Shown here in pieces: positions 8,039 through 19,478 of a stretch of DNA of 64,000 nucleotides. Each line of letters opens with the position of its first letter. Within the stretch, counting starts at the first letter, position 1. The notes under the pieces are model-generated. The model was not told the DNA's origin. It saw only the letters and a list, made by a program, of their open reading frames with translations, and did not search any database. Source of the DNA: Trichosporon coremiiforme (Eukaryota > Basidiomycota > Tremellomycetes > Trichosporonales > Trichosporonaceae); contig BCJJ01000007.1 in NCBI GenBank assembly GCA_039545355.1, positions 62,001-126,000 on the forward strand. Reading direction: 5' to 3'. The translations under genes and the position numbers were made by a program.

Positions 8039-9434
8039 CTAAAGCCGCGCGTCTTCCTGCTCCCACCGAGGAAGCGTAGCTAAGAACCGTCCCAGCGCCT
8101 GTCCCAGCTCCTCCGGTCTCTCCTGCACGATCAAGTGTCCAGCTCCCATGACCTCGTGCCGGCCCCTCCTCGGCCTCTGCACCATCTCATGCGCAGCCCT
8201 CTCGCCACCCATCCATCTCGTCTCCGCGGCCATGATAAATCCCACCGGCACGCTCAACTGTTCCAAGGCATCCCAAGCGCGCTGGGGTGCGGTGGGCGTC
8301 GCGAAACAGGTCGCTTCGCACCACCTCGGCGTGGAGAGTTGGACTCCATTGGGGTGCGAGACAAGGGAGCATCGCAGCCAGAGATCGAACGCTTCGTCTG
8401 ACCATGATTTGCAGAGAGGGGACTGGCGCATCTCAGCGGCGGCAGAGAGGGACGGCCAGATATCGCGGCGCTTGAGCGTCGTGAGGGCCATGGCCTGCCT
8501 GTGTTCCCAGGCTTTGGGCGTACACATCGGCTCCACCAGGAATGCACCCGTGAAGCACTCGGGTTCCGAGAGGGCAGCGAGGACGACATTGTTGCCGCCG
8601 ATGGAGTGTCCGACGCCGATGACTGGCACACTGCCCGGCGATTCGTGCCATCCAGCTGCCAAGAACCACCCGAGGGGTAGGCGGGGATGACGTGTTTGAT
8701 CAGATTGAGCAGGTTCCTGGCGCCGTCGTCCCAAGTCACTTTGTCGTTCAGTCGGCCAGCGTTGAGGGAAACAGAGACACCGTGGTGCGTATCGTCCACG
8801 AGCCAGATGTCGTTCACCTCCATGCCACGAGGGAGGGGAGACCCAGAGCCGAATTTGCCTGGATGAGAGGAGGCAAGGAGGTGCTGGATAGTCGGGATCC
8901 AGTGCTTACTGTCAGCCTCTATCCGAATGGTGGACTTACTTCTTTGTTGAGGCCGTTGGCATGGGCACACACGAGCGTGAGCCCACCCTCGACGGGTTGC
9001 TTCCTCCTCCATCGCTCGATCGAGAGCCACTGCGGTCCCCCGCCCTGCCTGACAGCCTCCTCAATCTCCTTGGGCTTCCACTGTCGACTCTCAGCCTCCA
9101 GGTTTCCCTTCACGATCACTTTGGCCTCGTCCGCGAACCGTTTCCGGCGAACCTCCACCTCCTCCTTGGCTGCTGGTTCGGGGCCGAACGGAGCTGAGTC
9201 TCGAGAATGAGAGCCAGAAGAGACACGGCTCTGTTTCGGGTATGCGGCTGGGGCTGCGTGCAGCGTCCTTTCCCAGCCTGCAGGAGGGGAGAAGGTAGAT
9301 GGAAGAGGGGCACGGTCGGGATGCGGGGGAGCAACACAGAGTGGAGGTCGCCGGAGGGGGAGGAGGACGGTGGCCGGACCCTGAGGGGAGGGCGCGGCCG
9401 AGGGCCCGACGTGCGGCTTGAACGTGAGCACCAT
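8039..9434 (-). CDS. Alpha/beta hydrolase, probably peroxisomal
   Basis: Exons on the minus strand: 9434-8940, 8904-8670, 8622-8039, separated by a 35-nt intron (8905-8939, GTAAGT...CTGACA...AAG) and a 47-nt intron (8623-8669, weak GTGGTT donor). The product is 437 residues. HANGLNKE followed by HWIPTIQHLL is the oxyanion/entry region of Abhydrolase_6 (Lpx1-like) proteins, GHSIGG holds the nucleophile (about Ser250) and GAGHL near the end the catalytic His (about His406). The last residues ARL fit the peroxisomal PTS1 pattern, as in yeast Lpx1-type hydrolases; that location is inferred. The N-terminal about 100 residues are Pro/Arg-rich and lack a domain. The substrate is unknown (an ester or acyl compound). 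The ATG at 9434 is chosen because MVLTF begins the conserved part; the frame is open further upstream. Confidence 0.8.
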
Positions 9435-9813
9435 GCTCCTTGCGTTCGTGGTAAGGTGGGCGACAAGTCGATAGTGATGAGTGGAGTGAGGATTATATCT
9501 AGGCTCCAAGCTGGGCCAGATTGTCAAGCCCAGAATCCTGGATATCGGCAACTGGACTTGCCGACGGACAAAGCCGGCTTCCCACGGTGTCCCCATTCCC
9601 GGACCATCGTGAACCGGAGCGTTGCTCACTTCATCGCGACTTTGTCAGCCCTCCGATCTCGGACTGCACTGCGTTGCGACTGGACGGACGGTGACGATGT
9701 ATAATGCATGTTCGCGTAATGGTACAACAGTGATGCAATCTCCTCTGGCCTGTGCCCCGTCGTCGATTCCCGGCTCACGACGTATGCAGTGCAGTGGGCT
9801 CGCTTCCCCCGCT
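9435..9813. other. Intergenic between hydrolase and SPX-RING gene
   Basis: This is the promoter of the alpha/beta hydrolase and the 3' end of the SPX-RING gene. No further gene is seen. Confidence 0.5.
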
Positions 9814-11946
9814 CTACTGCACGACACACCGCGGATCGAGCCCCGCATCCTCCAGATTCTCCTTTGCGATCTCCTTCGCGTTCTCACTTTGCTTTTCCCT
9901 AACCTCCTTGGGGAACCAGTCCTTCATGAAGTTCATCAGGTGCGAGTCCAGATTCGTCTTGTCCGCAATCAGCACAGTCTCCTTCCGGCACAGCGGGCAG
10001 TTGTTGCTCCCCCTCTGCTGCATTTTGACAAGGCAGCGCACGCAGAACAGGTGTCCGCAACTGAGGCGGATTGGCTTGAATGCGATGCTCATGCAGATGA
10101 GGCATGCGTAGTCGCCCAAACTTGGCAGGATGGGCAGGAGTGTCTCGGTGAGGGAGGCGAGGAGGACGTGCGGCAGCGAGGTGGAGTAGAATGTCCACCC
10201 ACTCCCCCTGGCCAGGGGCACGAGCGACCCGGCAGACAAGGCCGTACGCTTGTCGTGTTTCTTCAGGATCTTGCGCGCCGCCTCAATGTTGGCCGTCTGG
10301 AAGCGTTTCAGGTCCAGCAGCAGTACGTTGAGGCGGAGGAACTCGTCCCACGCCTTGCGTGTCTTCCTGCCCCTCAGGGTTCGGCGGTCGCCCAGCCCGC
10401 GCTTCACGACCGCGTTGGCGAAGCTGGTGAGACGCTTCTGCGCCTCGTCGACTGAGCGCTCGCCACGGTCTCGCTCCGCGTTGCTCTCAAAGATCTCCGC
10501 CTCGACCCACAGAGAGAAGATCTGCCGCCACGCATAGAGGTCCTTCTGGTTCGGGTGTGTCGAGTGGTAGACGTAGGGTGTCGGGTCGGCCATGGAATTC
10601 GGCGGGGTCGGGAGATCGATCACCTCCCCACTCGGCTGGATCGAGGCAGAAACCAGCGCGCAGAGCTGGCGGACAGAAGCAGAGAACAGCTCCTGCTGAT
10701 CCCTGTGGAACTCGGTCAGAGACTGCAGTGCAGCAGTCAACACCTCGAAGAATCGCACGTCAGCCTCTAACGGGATGATGTACTCGCTCCCTGGTGACTG
10801 TGCTACGCCCCTTACACCCGCCTCGGAGGCAACGGACCCCGGACGGGAGGGGATCTCCTCGATCGTCGCGCCGCCGTTCACATGGAATGGCGTCGGCGTG
10901 CCGGGGAGCTCGGCGTAGATATTCGGTGGGGAGGGCATCTCGCGGATACTTCCCAGACTGGGCGCGCCGAGCTCGGAGAGGCCGGCGGTGGGAGGGGTGG
11001 GGTAGTGCCTCGCCGCCATGGTTGGCGTCGCGTCCTCGTCGTGCGCCTCGCCTAATGACAACTCTCGCATCCCGCGTTCCGGGCCCGCAGCCATAGCCCA
11101 AATCGGCGATGGGACGGAACGGATCTTCCGCAGCTGCGGCGAGGGCGGGATAACAGGCGGAGCCTCGACATCGTCGCTTTCGTCCTCTGTATCCGTCGCT
11201 AGTTCACTGAGCGTGGTGGCAGGCGATTCCAGGAGGATGTCGTCTGATTCGGACTCGAACTCGGAGACACGCAGCCGGATCTGCGGGATGGGTCGGTCGT
11301 CGCCTGGAGTCAGCACGTAGCATGCGGAAGGAGTGTCGCGGTTGTGCGGAAGGGATGTGTGGGCCTCGACCAGCCGGGCCCGTCACGGACCGAGCGTCAC
11401 GGACGGGGTGTCGGGTGGCAAAAACTCACCGTCCAGGATGTATTCCGCCTTGACGCCCCGGCGCACGCGGGGTCGATGCTCGACGCTGGACGTTGCCGAG
11501 GGCGTGCGCTGCATCATGAGGTCGGAGACGGAGATGGGAGCGGGACTCGTTGCCGAGCCAGCTAGGCGGGCGGGACTGTCCTCCCTGCCCCTCAGTCGCA
11601 CACGGTAGCGATGCTCATTCTCGAGCTCCTCGACCCGAAGCTCAGGCTGGTCGTGCCCATTCGCGAGCTCTCCGGGATCCTCAAACTCGAACTCAAACTC
11701 TGGCTCCTTCTCCCCATCCGATCTTGAGAGCGCTTCAGGCGTGTTCCCCTCGCTGTTTCCCGGTGTGCGGGCGTCGGTAACGAGAAGACGGTTCAGGACG
11801 TCGGGCGACAACCCCATCCCCTCGAGTTCCAGGACGACATTCTTGATGAGCTTCTTCAGCTTGCGGTACTCGATCGCAGAGTGCTTCCAGTCGTCGGGGA
11901 AGGAGGAGGACTCGAGGATGCTCTGGAATTCCTTGCCGTATTTCAT
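9814..11946 (-). CDS. SPX domain-RING finger protein, putative E3 ubiquitin ligase
   Basis: Two exons, 11946-11391 and 11303-9814, are joined by an 87-nt intron. Its donor is the unusual GTCCGT, but the branch (GCTGAC) and acceptor are good, and splicing removes an in-frame TGA. The product is 681 residues. The N-terminus MKYGKEFQSILESS...YRKLKKLIK is an SPX domain start, whose Lys-rich helices bind inositol pyrophosphates as a phosphate sensor. The middle is acidic and low complexity, splitting the SPX helices. The C-terminal part carries a C3HC4 RING (CLICMSIAFKPIRLSCGH...CPLCRK). The SPX-RING order is that of plant NLA and of fungal SPX-RING proteins; ubiquitination of phosphate-pathway targets is inferred from family knowledge. 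Confidence 0.82.
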
Positions 11947-12758
11947 CGTGCCATCCCCGTGCCGTCTGCGTCAGCAAACGGGTTGGCTAGCAGCGGCGGC
12001 GAATGTGGAGGCCGTGCGGGGCGGGGCGGGGCGGTGGCGTCGGGCTTCGGGCGGCGTCGGCGATGTCTCGGCGGCTAAAGTGTGATAGCGACAGTTGAAG
12101 GGGGGTATGATTAATGACGATCCGAACAACGATGGGGTATGAGTTAGTTGGAGATGGATGGACAGGGGATGAAAACAAATCACCGAGCTCGCCCGGAAAG
12201 AGCGTCGTATGGTGGGAACGACCCACGTGCGTGATCTTATCGTCCCAGCCGCCCCACTACAACGGATTTACTCCGACCCGACCGTCTTGCTCGCTCCTGG
12301 ACAGTCACCAAACTCCACTTCTGTTACATACTAGTGTGCGCTGCGTGCTCGTTGTCGAACTGTGCATACGCAGTTTATCAATGATACCAGTGAAGAATGT
12401 CCGTGTAGTTCTCTACTGCGGATTACAAGTCAATCCCTCCCAAAAGCGCACTAGAACTGACCGACGGCGAATGGAAGAGTGAACGTGACATTGAAGCGTG
12501 CCTTGTTCTCGACTTCTCCCGTCTACGGCCCCTGTCTATACGACCTTCATTGGACTACATCCCGAGTCGCGACAGACGTGCGTCGTCCCTTGCGTCTATA
12601 CTCGGATCGCATGCCGTACGCCGCGGATGCTTGCGTGCGTTGTGCGTGGAGTGAGATGTGCATCTGCTTGGGGGTCTAAATACGTCCTTGTCTAGTACAC
12701 TGAGCACAGCTAGTGCGGAGCTCACCACCGCTCGCGCCTGCCGCGCTCGTCCGCTCGC
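11947..12758. other. Intergenic, no gene seen
   Basis: The stretch holds the promoter and 5' leader of the SPX-RING gene and the 3' end of the dehydratase gene. Small ORFs on both strands lack support. Confidence 0.5.
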
Positions 12759-14749
12759 CTAGTGGTTCTGCCTTCCGACCGGATTCGTCTGCGCGATCCT
12801 CTGATACTTGACAGCACGCTTGAGCACCATACCCTCGCTCAGTTCTCCCGTCTCATTGCGGAAGATCTCCTGCCAAGGCGTGTGAGACTTGGGCATCATC
12901 TTCTCGCGATAACTGCCCATCTCCTGCTTTCTCTTCTCGAGTTCCTCGTCGCTCAGCTTCACATTCGCCGTGCGCTTGTTCAGGTCGACGCGGATGATGT
13001 CCCCGTCGCGCAGGTAGCCGAGCGTTCCGCCCGATGCGGCCTCGGGCGACGCGTTCAGGATCGCAGGCGTGCCGCATGTTCCGGACTGCCGGCCGTCGCC
13101 GATACACGGCAGCTCGAGGCCTTGCTTGATCAGCTCGGCGGGGGGGAGCATGTTCACCACCTCGGCGGCGCCGGGGTATCCCTGCGGTCCGGCGCCGCGC
13201 ATGATGAGAATATGGCCCTTGCCGATATCCGGGTTCTTGTCGATGCGCGCATGGTAGTCCTCCGGTCCGTCAAAGACGGCGACGGGGCCCTCGAACGCGT
13301 TGGGGTCGTCGGGATTCTCGAGCCACTGTTTCTTGAAGCTGTCGGAGATGACGGACGTCTTCATGATCGCGCTGTCGAAGAGGTTTCCGGACAGGTTGAG
13401 GAAGCCGCCGGCAGCCTTCATTGGCTTGTCGAAGGGGAGGATCACGCGGCGGTCGAGCGAGAACTCGCCCTTGCAGTTCTCAGAGATGCTCTTGCCGGTA
13501 CATGTCAGCGCGTCGGGGTGGGGCAGCTTGGAGTGCTCGAGCAGCTCGGCGACGACAGACGGCAATCCACCGGCACGGTAGTACTCCTCGCAGAGCCACT
13601 GGCCTGCCGGCTTCACGTTCACGATGACGGGAAGCTCGTACCCAACCCGCTCCCAGTCGGCCGTGGACAGGTCGACACCGATGTGCTTCGCAATAGCACC
13701 CAGGTGGATGGGGGCGTTGGTGCTTCCGCCGATAGCCGTGTTGAGAGCGATGGCGTTCTCGAACGCGTCCTTCGTCATGATGTCCGACGGCTTCAGGTCG
13801 GCGCGCACCATGTCCACGATCCGCCGGCCGGTCTGGTACGCGCAGGCGCCGCGCTCACGGTACGCGGCCGGGATGGCAGCGGAGCCGGGGAGAGCCATGC
13901 CGAGCGCCTCGGCCATGGCGTTCATCGTTGAAGCAGTGCCCATGGTGTTGCAGTGTCCGACACTCGGCGCTGAGAGAGCCATGTTGTGGATAAACTGCTC
14001 GGCCGTGATCTGGCCGGTGACGAACTGGGCGCGAGAGTCCCAGGCAACAGCACCAGAACCCATGAGCTTCTTCCCGTCGTTCGAGTAACCGTTCAGCATC
14101 GGGCCGACGTTGAGGCAGAGCGCGGGGATGTTCATGCTCGCCGCGGCCATGAGCATGGCGGGAGTTGTCTTGTCGCATCCCGTGAGCAGGACCACGCCGT
14201 CGAGCGGGTATCCGTACAGCACCTCGAGAAGAGAGAGGTAACTGAGGTTACGGTCCAGGGAGGCCGTCGGCCGCTTGCCCGTCTCTTGGATCGGATGGCA
14301 GGGGAACTCCATCGGCGTTCCGCCAGCCGCGATGATGCCGTCACGCACACGCTTGGCCAGCTCGAGGTGGTGGCGGTTACACGGCGAGAGGTCGGAGCCA
14401 GTCTGCGCAATACCGATGATGGGGCGCTCCTTTCCGTTCAGCTCGGCGAGTGTCGTGCCCTGGTTCAGGTAGCGCTCGAGGTAGATCGAGGTCATTCCTT
14501 ATGTCAGCTAGCAGCGGAGACTTTAAGCTCACCTGGGTCGTTCTTGTCGTCGAACCACAGCTTGGAGCGAAGCGGGACGGCGAGTCCCGAGCTAGTCGAA
14601 GCGGGGAAGACACCCTCGGCGGGCGCGGTGAAGGATCGGAGTTCGCGGGTGTACGTGTCCTGAGCGACGCCCTCGTCGCTGTTGTCGCCGGCAGCCCTAG
14701 CAGCGGCCTCGGCCTCTGCGCGGCCGCAGTTGCATCCCTCACAAGCCAT
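12759..14749 (-). CDS. IlvD/Edd family dehydratase (sugar-acid or dihydroxy-acid)
   Basis: Exon 1 (14749-14533) and exon 2 (14497-12759) flank a 35-nt intron (GTGAGC...GCTGAC...AAG). The product is 651 residues. The three cysteines that bind the Fe-S cluster in this family are present in SPCNRHH (about Cys112), TGCDKT (about Cys180) and GHCNTMG (about Cys255), and [16 protein letters not shown] supplies the catalytic Ser region. The motif [20 protein letters not shown] is typical of the arabinonate/xylonate-type dehydratase branch, so sugar-acid dehydration is more likely than the Ilv3 step of valine/isoleucine synthesis, although I cannot exclude the latter. No mitochondrial presequence is apparent; instead the protein starts [10 protein letters not shown], a Cys-rich extension, followed by an Ala/Glu-rich segment. 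Confidence 0.9.
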
Positions 14750-16086
14750 TGTCGTGTGAGTTGGGTGTGTGGGTGGTGGGGGGGGAAAGTGCAGAGTCGA
14801 TGCAGTCTCGGGACGATGATGTTAATAAGGGCTCCTCTCGTTGGTCATGCTTCTAGCCCACCGCCCACAGAAACCTCCACCTGCAACTGCCGGGCAAGTA
14901 CCGGCGGCAGGGGCCGGCTTGGGGCGGTTACGTGCGGCAACGGCTGTCAATACTCCCGCTTGGCACGGGGTTGGCCGTCGCTTCGGGCCGGGATACCGGG
15001 TGGGCCACCGTGGGAAATGCTTATTCTGGAGAGAGCGACGCCCAACAGCGAACGAGCACGAGCACCGAATTGCAGACGCAGGCTGCGGAAGAGCATTTGA
15101 CAGCAGGGTGGAGGTGGAGGATCCGGATATCTGGATACGTGGAGTCCTCGCAGCGTCGTACGCTTCTTGTTTTATCTCGTTTCCGGCGACAACGCTGCGG
15201 GAATGCCCCGACCCTGTCTTGTTCTTAAGGCCAGATTGCTTTGGAGTGCAGCACATGCACCACATCTGACTCGCTTGCGCAGCTTGAGTGGCCGACGAAC
15301 CCGTCTGTTATATAGAAGCTGGTGTTGAGCAGTCGACACAGAGACGACCGTGGGAAAGCCTGCATCTGCGCCGGGCTGTCTCTAACACGCCGGCGAAATG
15401 ATCCAGCCTCCTGCTCCTCCACCGTTTGGGCCCCAATGTGGGCGGCAAACACTCGACCATGAAGCTCGTCTCATTGGTCTAGAGGAAGCTCCACATCGCT
15501 CATAGCCCCGTTGTTCTTGCTCGATCCTACTTATCTGCAGAGCCCTGCCCTCCGCTCCTCCTCGCCAGAGACCGAGCGCATGGGTGAGGCGCGTCCGAGC
15601 CAAGGCGACAGGGTCAAGGACGCGAGAGAGGAGTTTTGGAACGTGAAGCGACGACTGCAATAGGGCCAGTTTGGCCTCCACCGGGTGAGAAGCGCGTAAG
15701 CTGCCAGGGATAGATGACTATGCAGGACAAGTAGAGCGAGGCGGCGGGTGCTTACTAACGTGCCTCGTTTTCAGTGGAGGCAGCAATCACTGGGACTGCA
15801 CGCGGACTGCACTCGGGACTCGGGGACTCGTCGGGAAATCTGAAGTGGGAGCTCCACTCGGCCGCCTCGGACCCGCAACAGTGGCATCCATGTGCAGACG
15901 ATCACGAGACCAACACACACCCGAGATAAGCTCAGCATCCAGTCTTCGGGGCTGTGCAAGTCCGCAGCTCGTTGCTCCTCACGCTCGCGCCAATCTTGGC
16001 GCACTCCATACACCTGTATCGTCTCCGTCCAACGCACGCATGCATTGTCACATCGCTTCCATCCTAATGATCGTCTGACACTCACC
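14750..16086. other. Intergenic between divergent dehydratase and TM genes
   Basis: It contains both divergent promoters. No ORF is credible. An ATG at about 15459 opens MKLVSLV and stops at once, resembling only the first residues of the peptide-array signals. Confidence 0.5.
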
Positions 16087-17173
16087 ATGCGCGCACACGA
16101 AACTCAGCGTTGGCTGCTGTACGCCCTCGTCTGTCCCCTAGCTCTGGGCGAGATGGGGTGGAACGTCCTCCGCATCGTCATAACATGTACGCTCCCCTTT
16201 CACGCATGTTCTGACACCAGTTTCGGACGAACTCCGACACGACCTTGCGTCCATTGACCAACCTGTCGGATCCCGATTCTCTGAAGACCACTACCAGGTG
16301 AAAGCGGCGGGATGGGCGCTCTCCACCGCCGTTCCCGTCTGCCTCCTGATGGGCTGGGACATGGCGCTGCTCGCGTGGCTGTTTGTGTTGCTGGTCACGC
16401 CGCGGAACAGCGGCACGCGCTCTATCCGCTCCGAGTTGCGAACCCTGCTGGCCTTCATCCTCCTCGGCTTTGTGATGCTCGTATGGCTCGTGATCGGCGA
16501 GCCGGTCTATGAGTCGAACCAGGGCGTGGGGTATGTCGCCACCCATGCACTGGTGTCCTATCTCCTCACAGTGGCTGTGATTGCGTCCCTGCTGGCAACG
16601 TATCTCTGGGAGAAGATCTATGCCCAGCAACACTTCACAAGGGCAGAGTGGGGATCGTCCCTCGCCACGCTTGATGCTTTCGATACCTCCACCGAGGGCG
16701 AGTGGGCAAGAGACGATGAAGGGATCGTGGTTCGCGCGGCGGGGATGGGTACGCTGGACGATCCTCCTCTCACACCCTTCGAGGAGAGGGGGGACGAGGT
16801 ACCCGGATGGAAAGGGTACGACGCGCCGCCGGCCTCGATCGACCCAGTTGAGCCTGGGCAATTGCCAGCCGTGCGGCTGAGCTCGGACTGGAGTTCACCC
16901 GTTACGTGCCGACGGAGCTTGGAAACCGCAGAGGGGCGGAGGGAGGTACTCCTCCGCGAAGCTGAGGAAAGGTACGAGCGCGAGAGGAGGGCGATTCTCG
17001 CAGCAACGGCGGGCGAGGCAGACAGATTTGGTGGCCCGACTGCCATCAGCGCCTATGAGGCTGAGAAACGGGCTATTCTCGATCTCACAGAGGACCGACG
17101 TCAGGATTATCTGTGCGAGAAGCGGAAGATACTCAGTGGAGATTTCGGACTGCACCGTACGCGTAGTGCTTAG
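16087..17173 (+). CDS. Four-TM protein of unknown family, copy 1
   Basis: Exon 1 (16087-16186, 100 nt) and exon 2 (16221-17173) are joined over a 34-nt phase-1 intron with a CTGACACCAG end. The product is 350 residues. Four hydrophobic segments lie at about 9-32, 66-92, 105-122 and 134-155, followed by a 195-residue hydrophilic, probably cytosolic, tail. Right after TM4 is the block AQQHFTRAEWGSSLATLDAF, then an acidic stretch, WKGYDAPP, a charged helical region with repeated EKR-ILD/EKRKIL, and a conserved end FGLHRTRSA. The same architecture occurs in the next gene and in the relic at 1.5-2.4 kb. I do not recognise the family and claim no function. Confidence 0.8.
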
Positions 17174-17943
17174 GATCCGCACAGCAAGCATCTTATGATC
17201 ATATTATTATTATAATAACCTCCATACGACACCATATAATGATGTATCACTTCGTAATCACAAAGTAGCCAGTGGTTCAAAGGGGTGTGTTGGTGCAGGA
17301 AAGCCACCCAGGATAGGCGGCTTTGCCTCGCTGCATTTAGTCCTACCGACTGCAACCGCCATACTCAGCTAACAGGCGCTCCCGGCGCTTCTCAAACCAG
17401 GGGCATTCAGCCATGCACAGTTACGGGCGATAAGATAGCATCAGTCCGAGACAACGCCAGATCACAACTCATCACTTCTTTCAGCTCCCGTGCCTGAAGC
17501 CACCGCATGCGGCTCAACAGCAACTACCGTTCTTTCCAACGGAAACCAGGACGCCGTTCCGAACGCGGCGGAGGCGGTGCAAACGCGCACCGTCTCCGCT
17601 GCTGGATCCTATCACCGTCGTGTGCTTCTGGGGGCCCCACGCGCTCCGAACCCTTCACCGCAGGGTACACCCTCGCTCCGCATTGATCCTGCTCCCTACC
17701 CTGCCTCACGATGCCGTGGATAACCCCTGCGCGACGCTCGCGTGCCCGCACTCGGCATTCGGTGTGCCTGAGGTTGGTGGCTCGCTCCGACACCACAGAT
17801 TCAGCGTGCATGCGAGCGAGTCAGGCAGTCCGCACAGTGCTGTTTGAATGCGGTGCTGCTGATCGCCGGAGACCACACCTCCGCGCAATTTGTTGTCTGC
17901 AACTCCACATCCACTGACCCTCAATACCCGGATCAGTGCCACG
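17174..17943. other. Intergenic between the tandem TM genes
   Basis: The left end has an AT-rich 3' flank around 17195-17250. The rest is promoter of the second copy. No gene is seen. Confidence 0.5.
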
Positions 17944-19144
17944 ATGAGAGCGAAAGAAACGCAAAAGTGGCTCCTGTACCTGCTCCTCCCGCCCTCCTCT
18001 TTGGCGGCATTCGCATGGGCTCTCATCCGACACATCCAAGCCTGTGCGTACCTCTCCGTCTGCCTGCGCTGCCCGCGCTGACCCCAGACACGACCTCGCC
18101 GTCAGTCTTCAAAGACTTGGCATTCATGAATGGCGAAGTTGGAGCGGTTCTCTTCTCGGCGCCGTATGCGGACACATACGTCAAGCCATCAGGCTACGGG
18201 CCGGGGCAGACGGTGACGACGGTGTTTGCCGCGTACATCCCACTCCTGCTGCAGATGTTGTGGCCGCTCGCCGTCCTGATCTGGCTAGCTGCTCTGTAAG
18301 TTCCCCTTCCCTATCTCACTGACGACCGTACAGCACCTTTTCGCCATTTGGCAGCAGCCTCCTTTCCATCCGGGGCGAACTGAGGGCCTTATTCGTATTC
18401 ACGACCATCGGCCTCTCGCTCCTCCTGTGGAGCACTGTTGGCGACTCCCTCATGCTCCGACGGCAAGTGAGACGGACAGGCGGCTGGGTCCGTTTCACCT
18501 CGGGCCAGATCGTGGCGTACGTCATGCTTGCCCTGCTCACCGTTTCCCTCGGTATCAACTATACCTGGCTCCTGGTATATGCCCGGAGACACTACGGGAA
18601 GAGCGAGTGGGGCCAGAGCCTGGATCGACTGGACTCGTTCGTTACGGAGTCCGAGGTGGAGTACAAGGACGGAGACAGCATGTACACGCGCTCTAGGCCT
18701 GATACGGATCAGGAAGAAGCGATCGTTGAAGAGATGGCAGGAGTCACGCCATTCGTGAACTTCGGCCACGCTCCGATGTCTGAATCAGGCAAGAGCTATG
18801 ATGCGCCGCCTGATGCTCCTCCATACGTTCCCCACACCCCACCCAGAACCGGACCCAGCAACTCTAGGCTCAACCTCGCTGCGCCCAACTATTTGCCGAG
18901 CACTGTTGGTCCAAGCAGCAGCGTCTTGTCCCCTGCGTCACCGGTCATCAATCCGCAGAGCACATGGAGGGTACCAGAGACTGCAGAAGGGAATAGTTGT
19001 CACTGCTGTACTAGCTGCGGGTACGCCGCCGAGAAGGCAAAGGTTCTCCGGCTCGATATGTGGGATCAAGGGGATGGGTATCGGAGAGAGAAGAGGATGA
19101 TCCTTGAGGGCGAGTTTGGACTGTACCGAACAAGGAATCTGTAA
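17944..19144 (+). CDS. Four-TM protein of unknown family, copy 2
   Basis: Three exons: 17944-18043 (100 nt, identical in length and phase to exon 1 of the neighbour), 18088-18295 and 18334-19144. The introns are 44 and 38 nt; the second is absent from copy 1. The product is 372 residues starting MRAKETQKWLLYLLL against MRAHETQRWLLYALV in copy 1. Four TM segments, the post-TM4 block ARRHYGKSEWGQSLDRLDSF, a KSYDAPP motif and the end EKRMILEGEFGLYRTRNL are shared, while the tail between is variable and Pro/Ser-rich. The tandem arrangement shows local duplication. Function unknown; a membrane scaffold or transport-related role would be speculation. Confidence 0.8.
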
Positions 19145-19364
19145 CAGTGCGTCTCTAATATTTCTCTGTATCAGTAATCTGTTGTACGACTACGACAAGC
19201 ATCGGACAAAACGCAGCATGTATGAAGGGATCAACAAACGCCCATACATCGAGCAACCGTGATTCAGGCACGAGGTTTCCTGGCGGCCAATTCCTCCGCC
19301 AGTCAGCTTGGAGCCAATCTGTGCGCCCTGATCACAGACCGCGTAGATCCGAGGAAAATCATAA

Positions 19365-19467
19365 GGTGACGTGTCCGAGTGGTTAAGGAGTCAGATTTGA
19401 ATTGCAACAGCATCATTCAAAATACCTGATGGTTATCGCCGCGTAGGTTCAAATCCTGCCGTCATCG
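19365..19467 (+). tRNA. tRNA-Ser(UGA) with a short intron
   Basis: The acceptor stem GGTGACG (19365-19371) pairs with CGTCATC (19460-19466) with one G-U pair, and G19467 is the discriminator. The D arm TCCGAGTGGTTAAGGA, the anticodon stem from 19391, anticodon TGA at 19398-19400, a long variable arm (class II) and the T arm with GGTTCAAATCC follow. About 22 extra bases (19402-19423) after position 37 form an intron at the canonical site. The pair 31-39 would be an A-C mismatch, so the exact intron borders are uncertain. Alignment to yeast tRNA-Ser fixes the anticodon. Confidence 0.85.
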
Positions 19468-19474
19468 TAATATC

Positions 19475-19478
19475 TTTT
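19475..19478 (+). terminator. Pol III T-run after tRNA-Ser
   Basis: A TTTT run begins 8 bp past the tRNA end, and a second one follows at 19483-19486. Confidence 0.5.

Noticed and set aside
12762..13931. 389-codon open frame on the plus strand
   Set aside because: It is antisense to the dehydratase and has no domain.
15459..15482. MKLVSLV start as another peptide-array member
   Set aside because: It stops after seven codons and has no intron donor, W-C core or TATA at the array's spacing.
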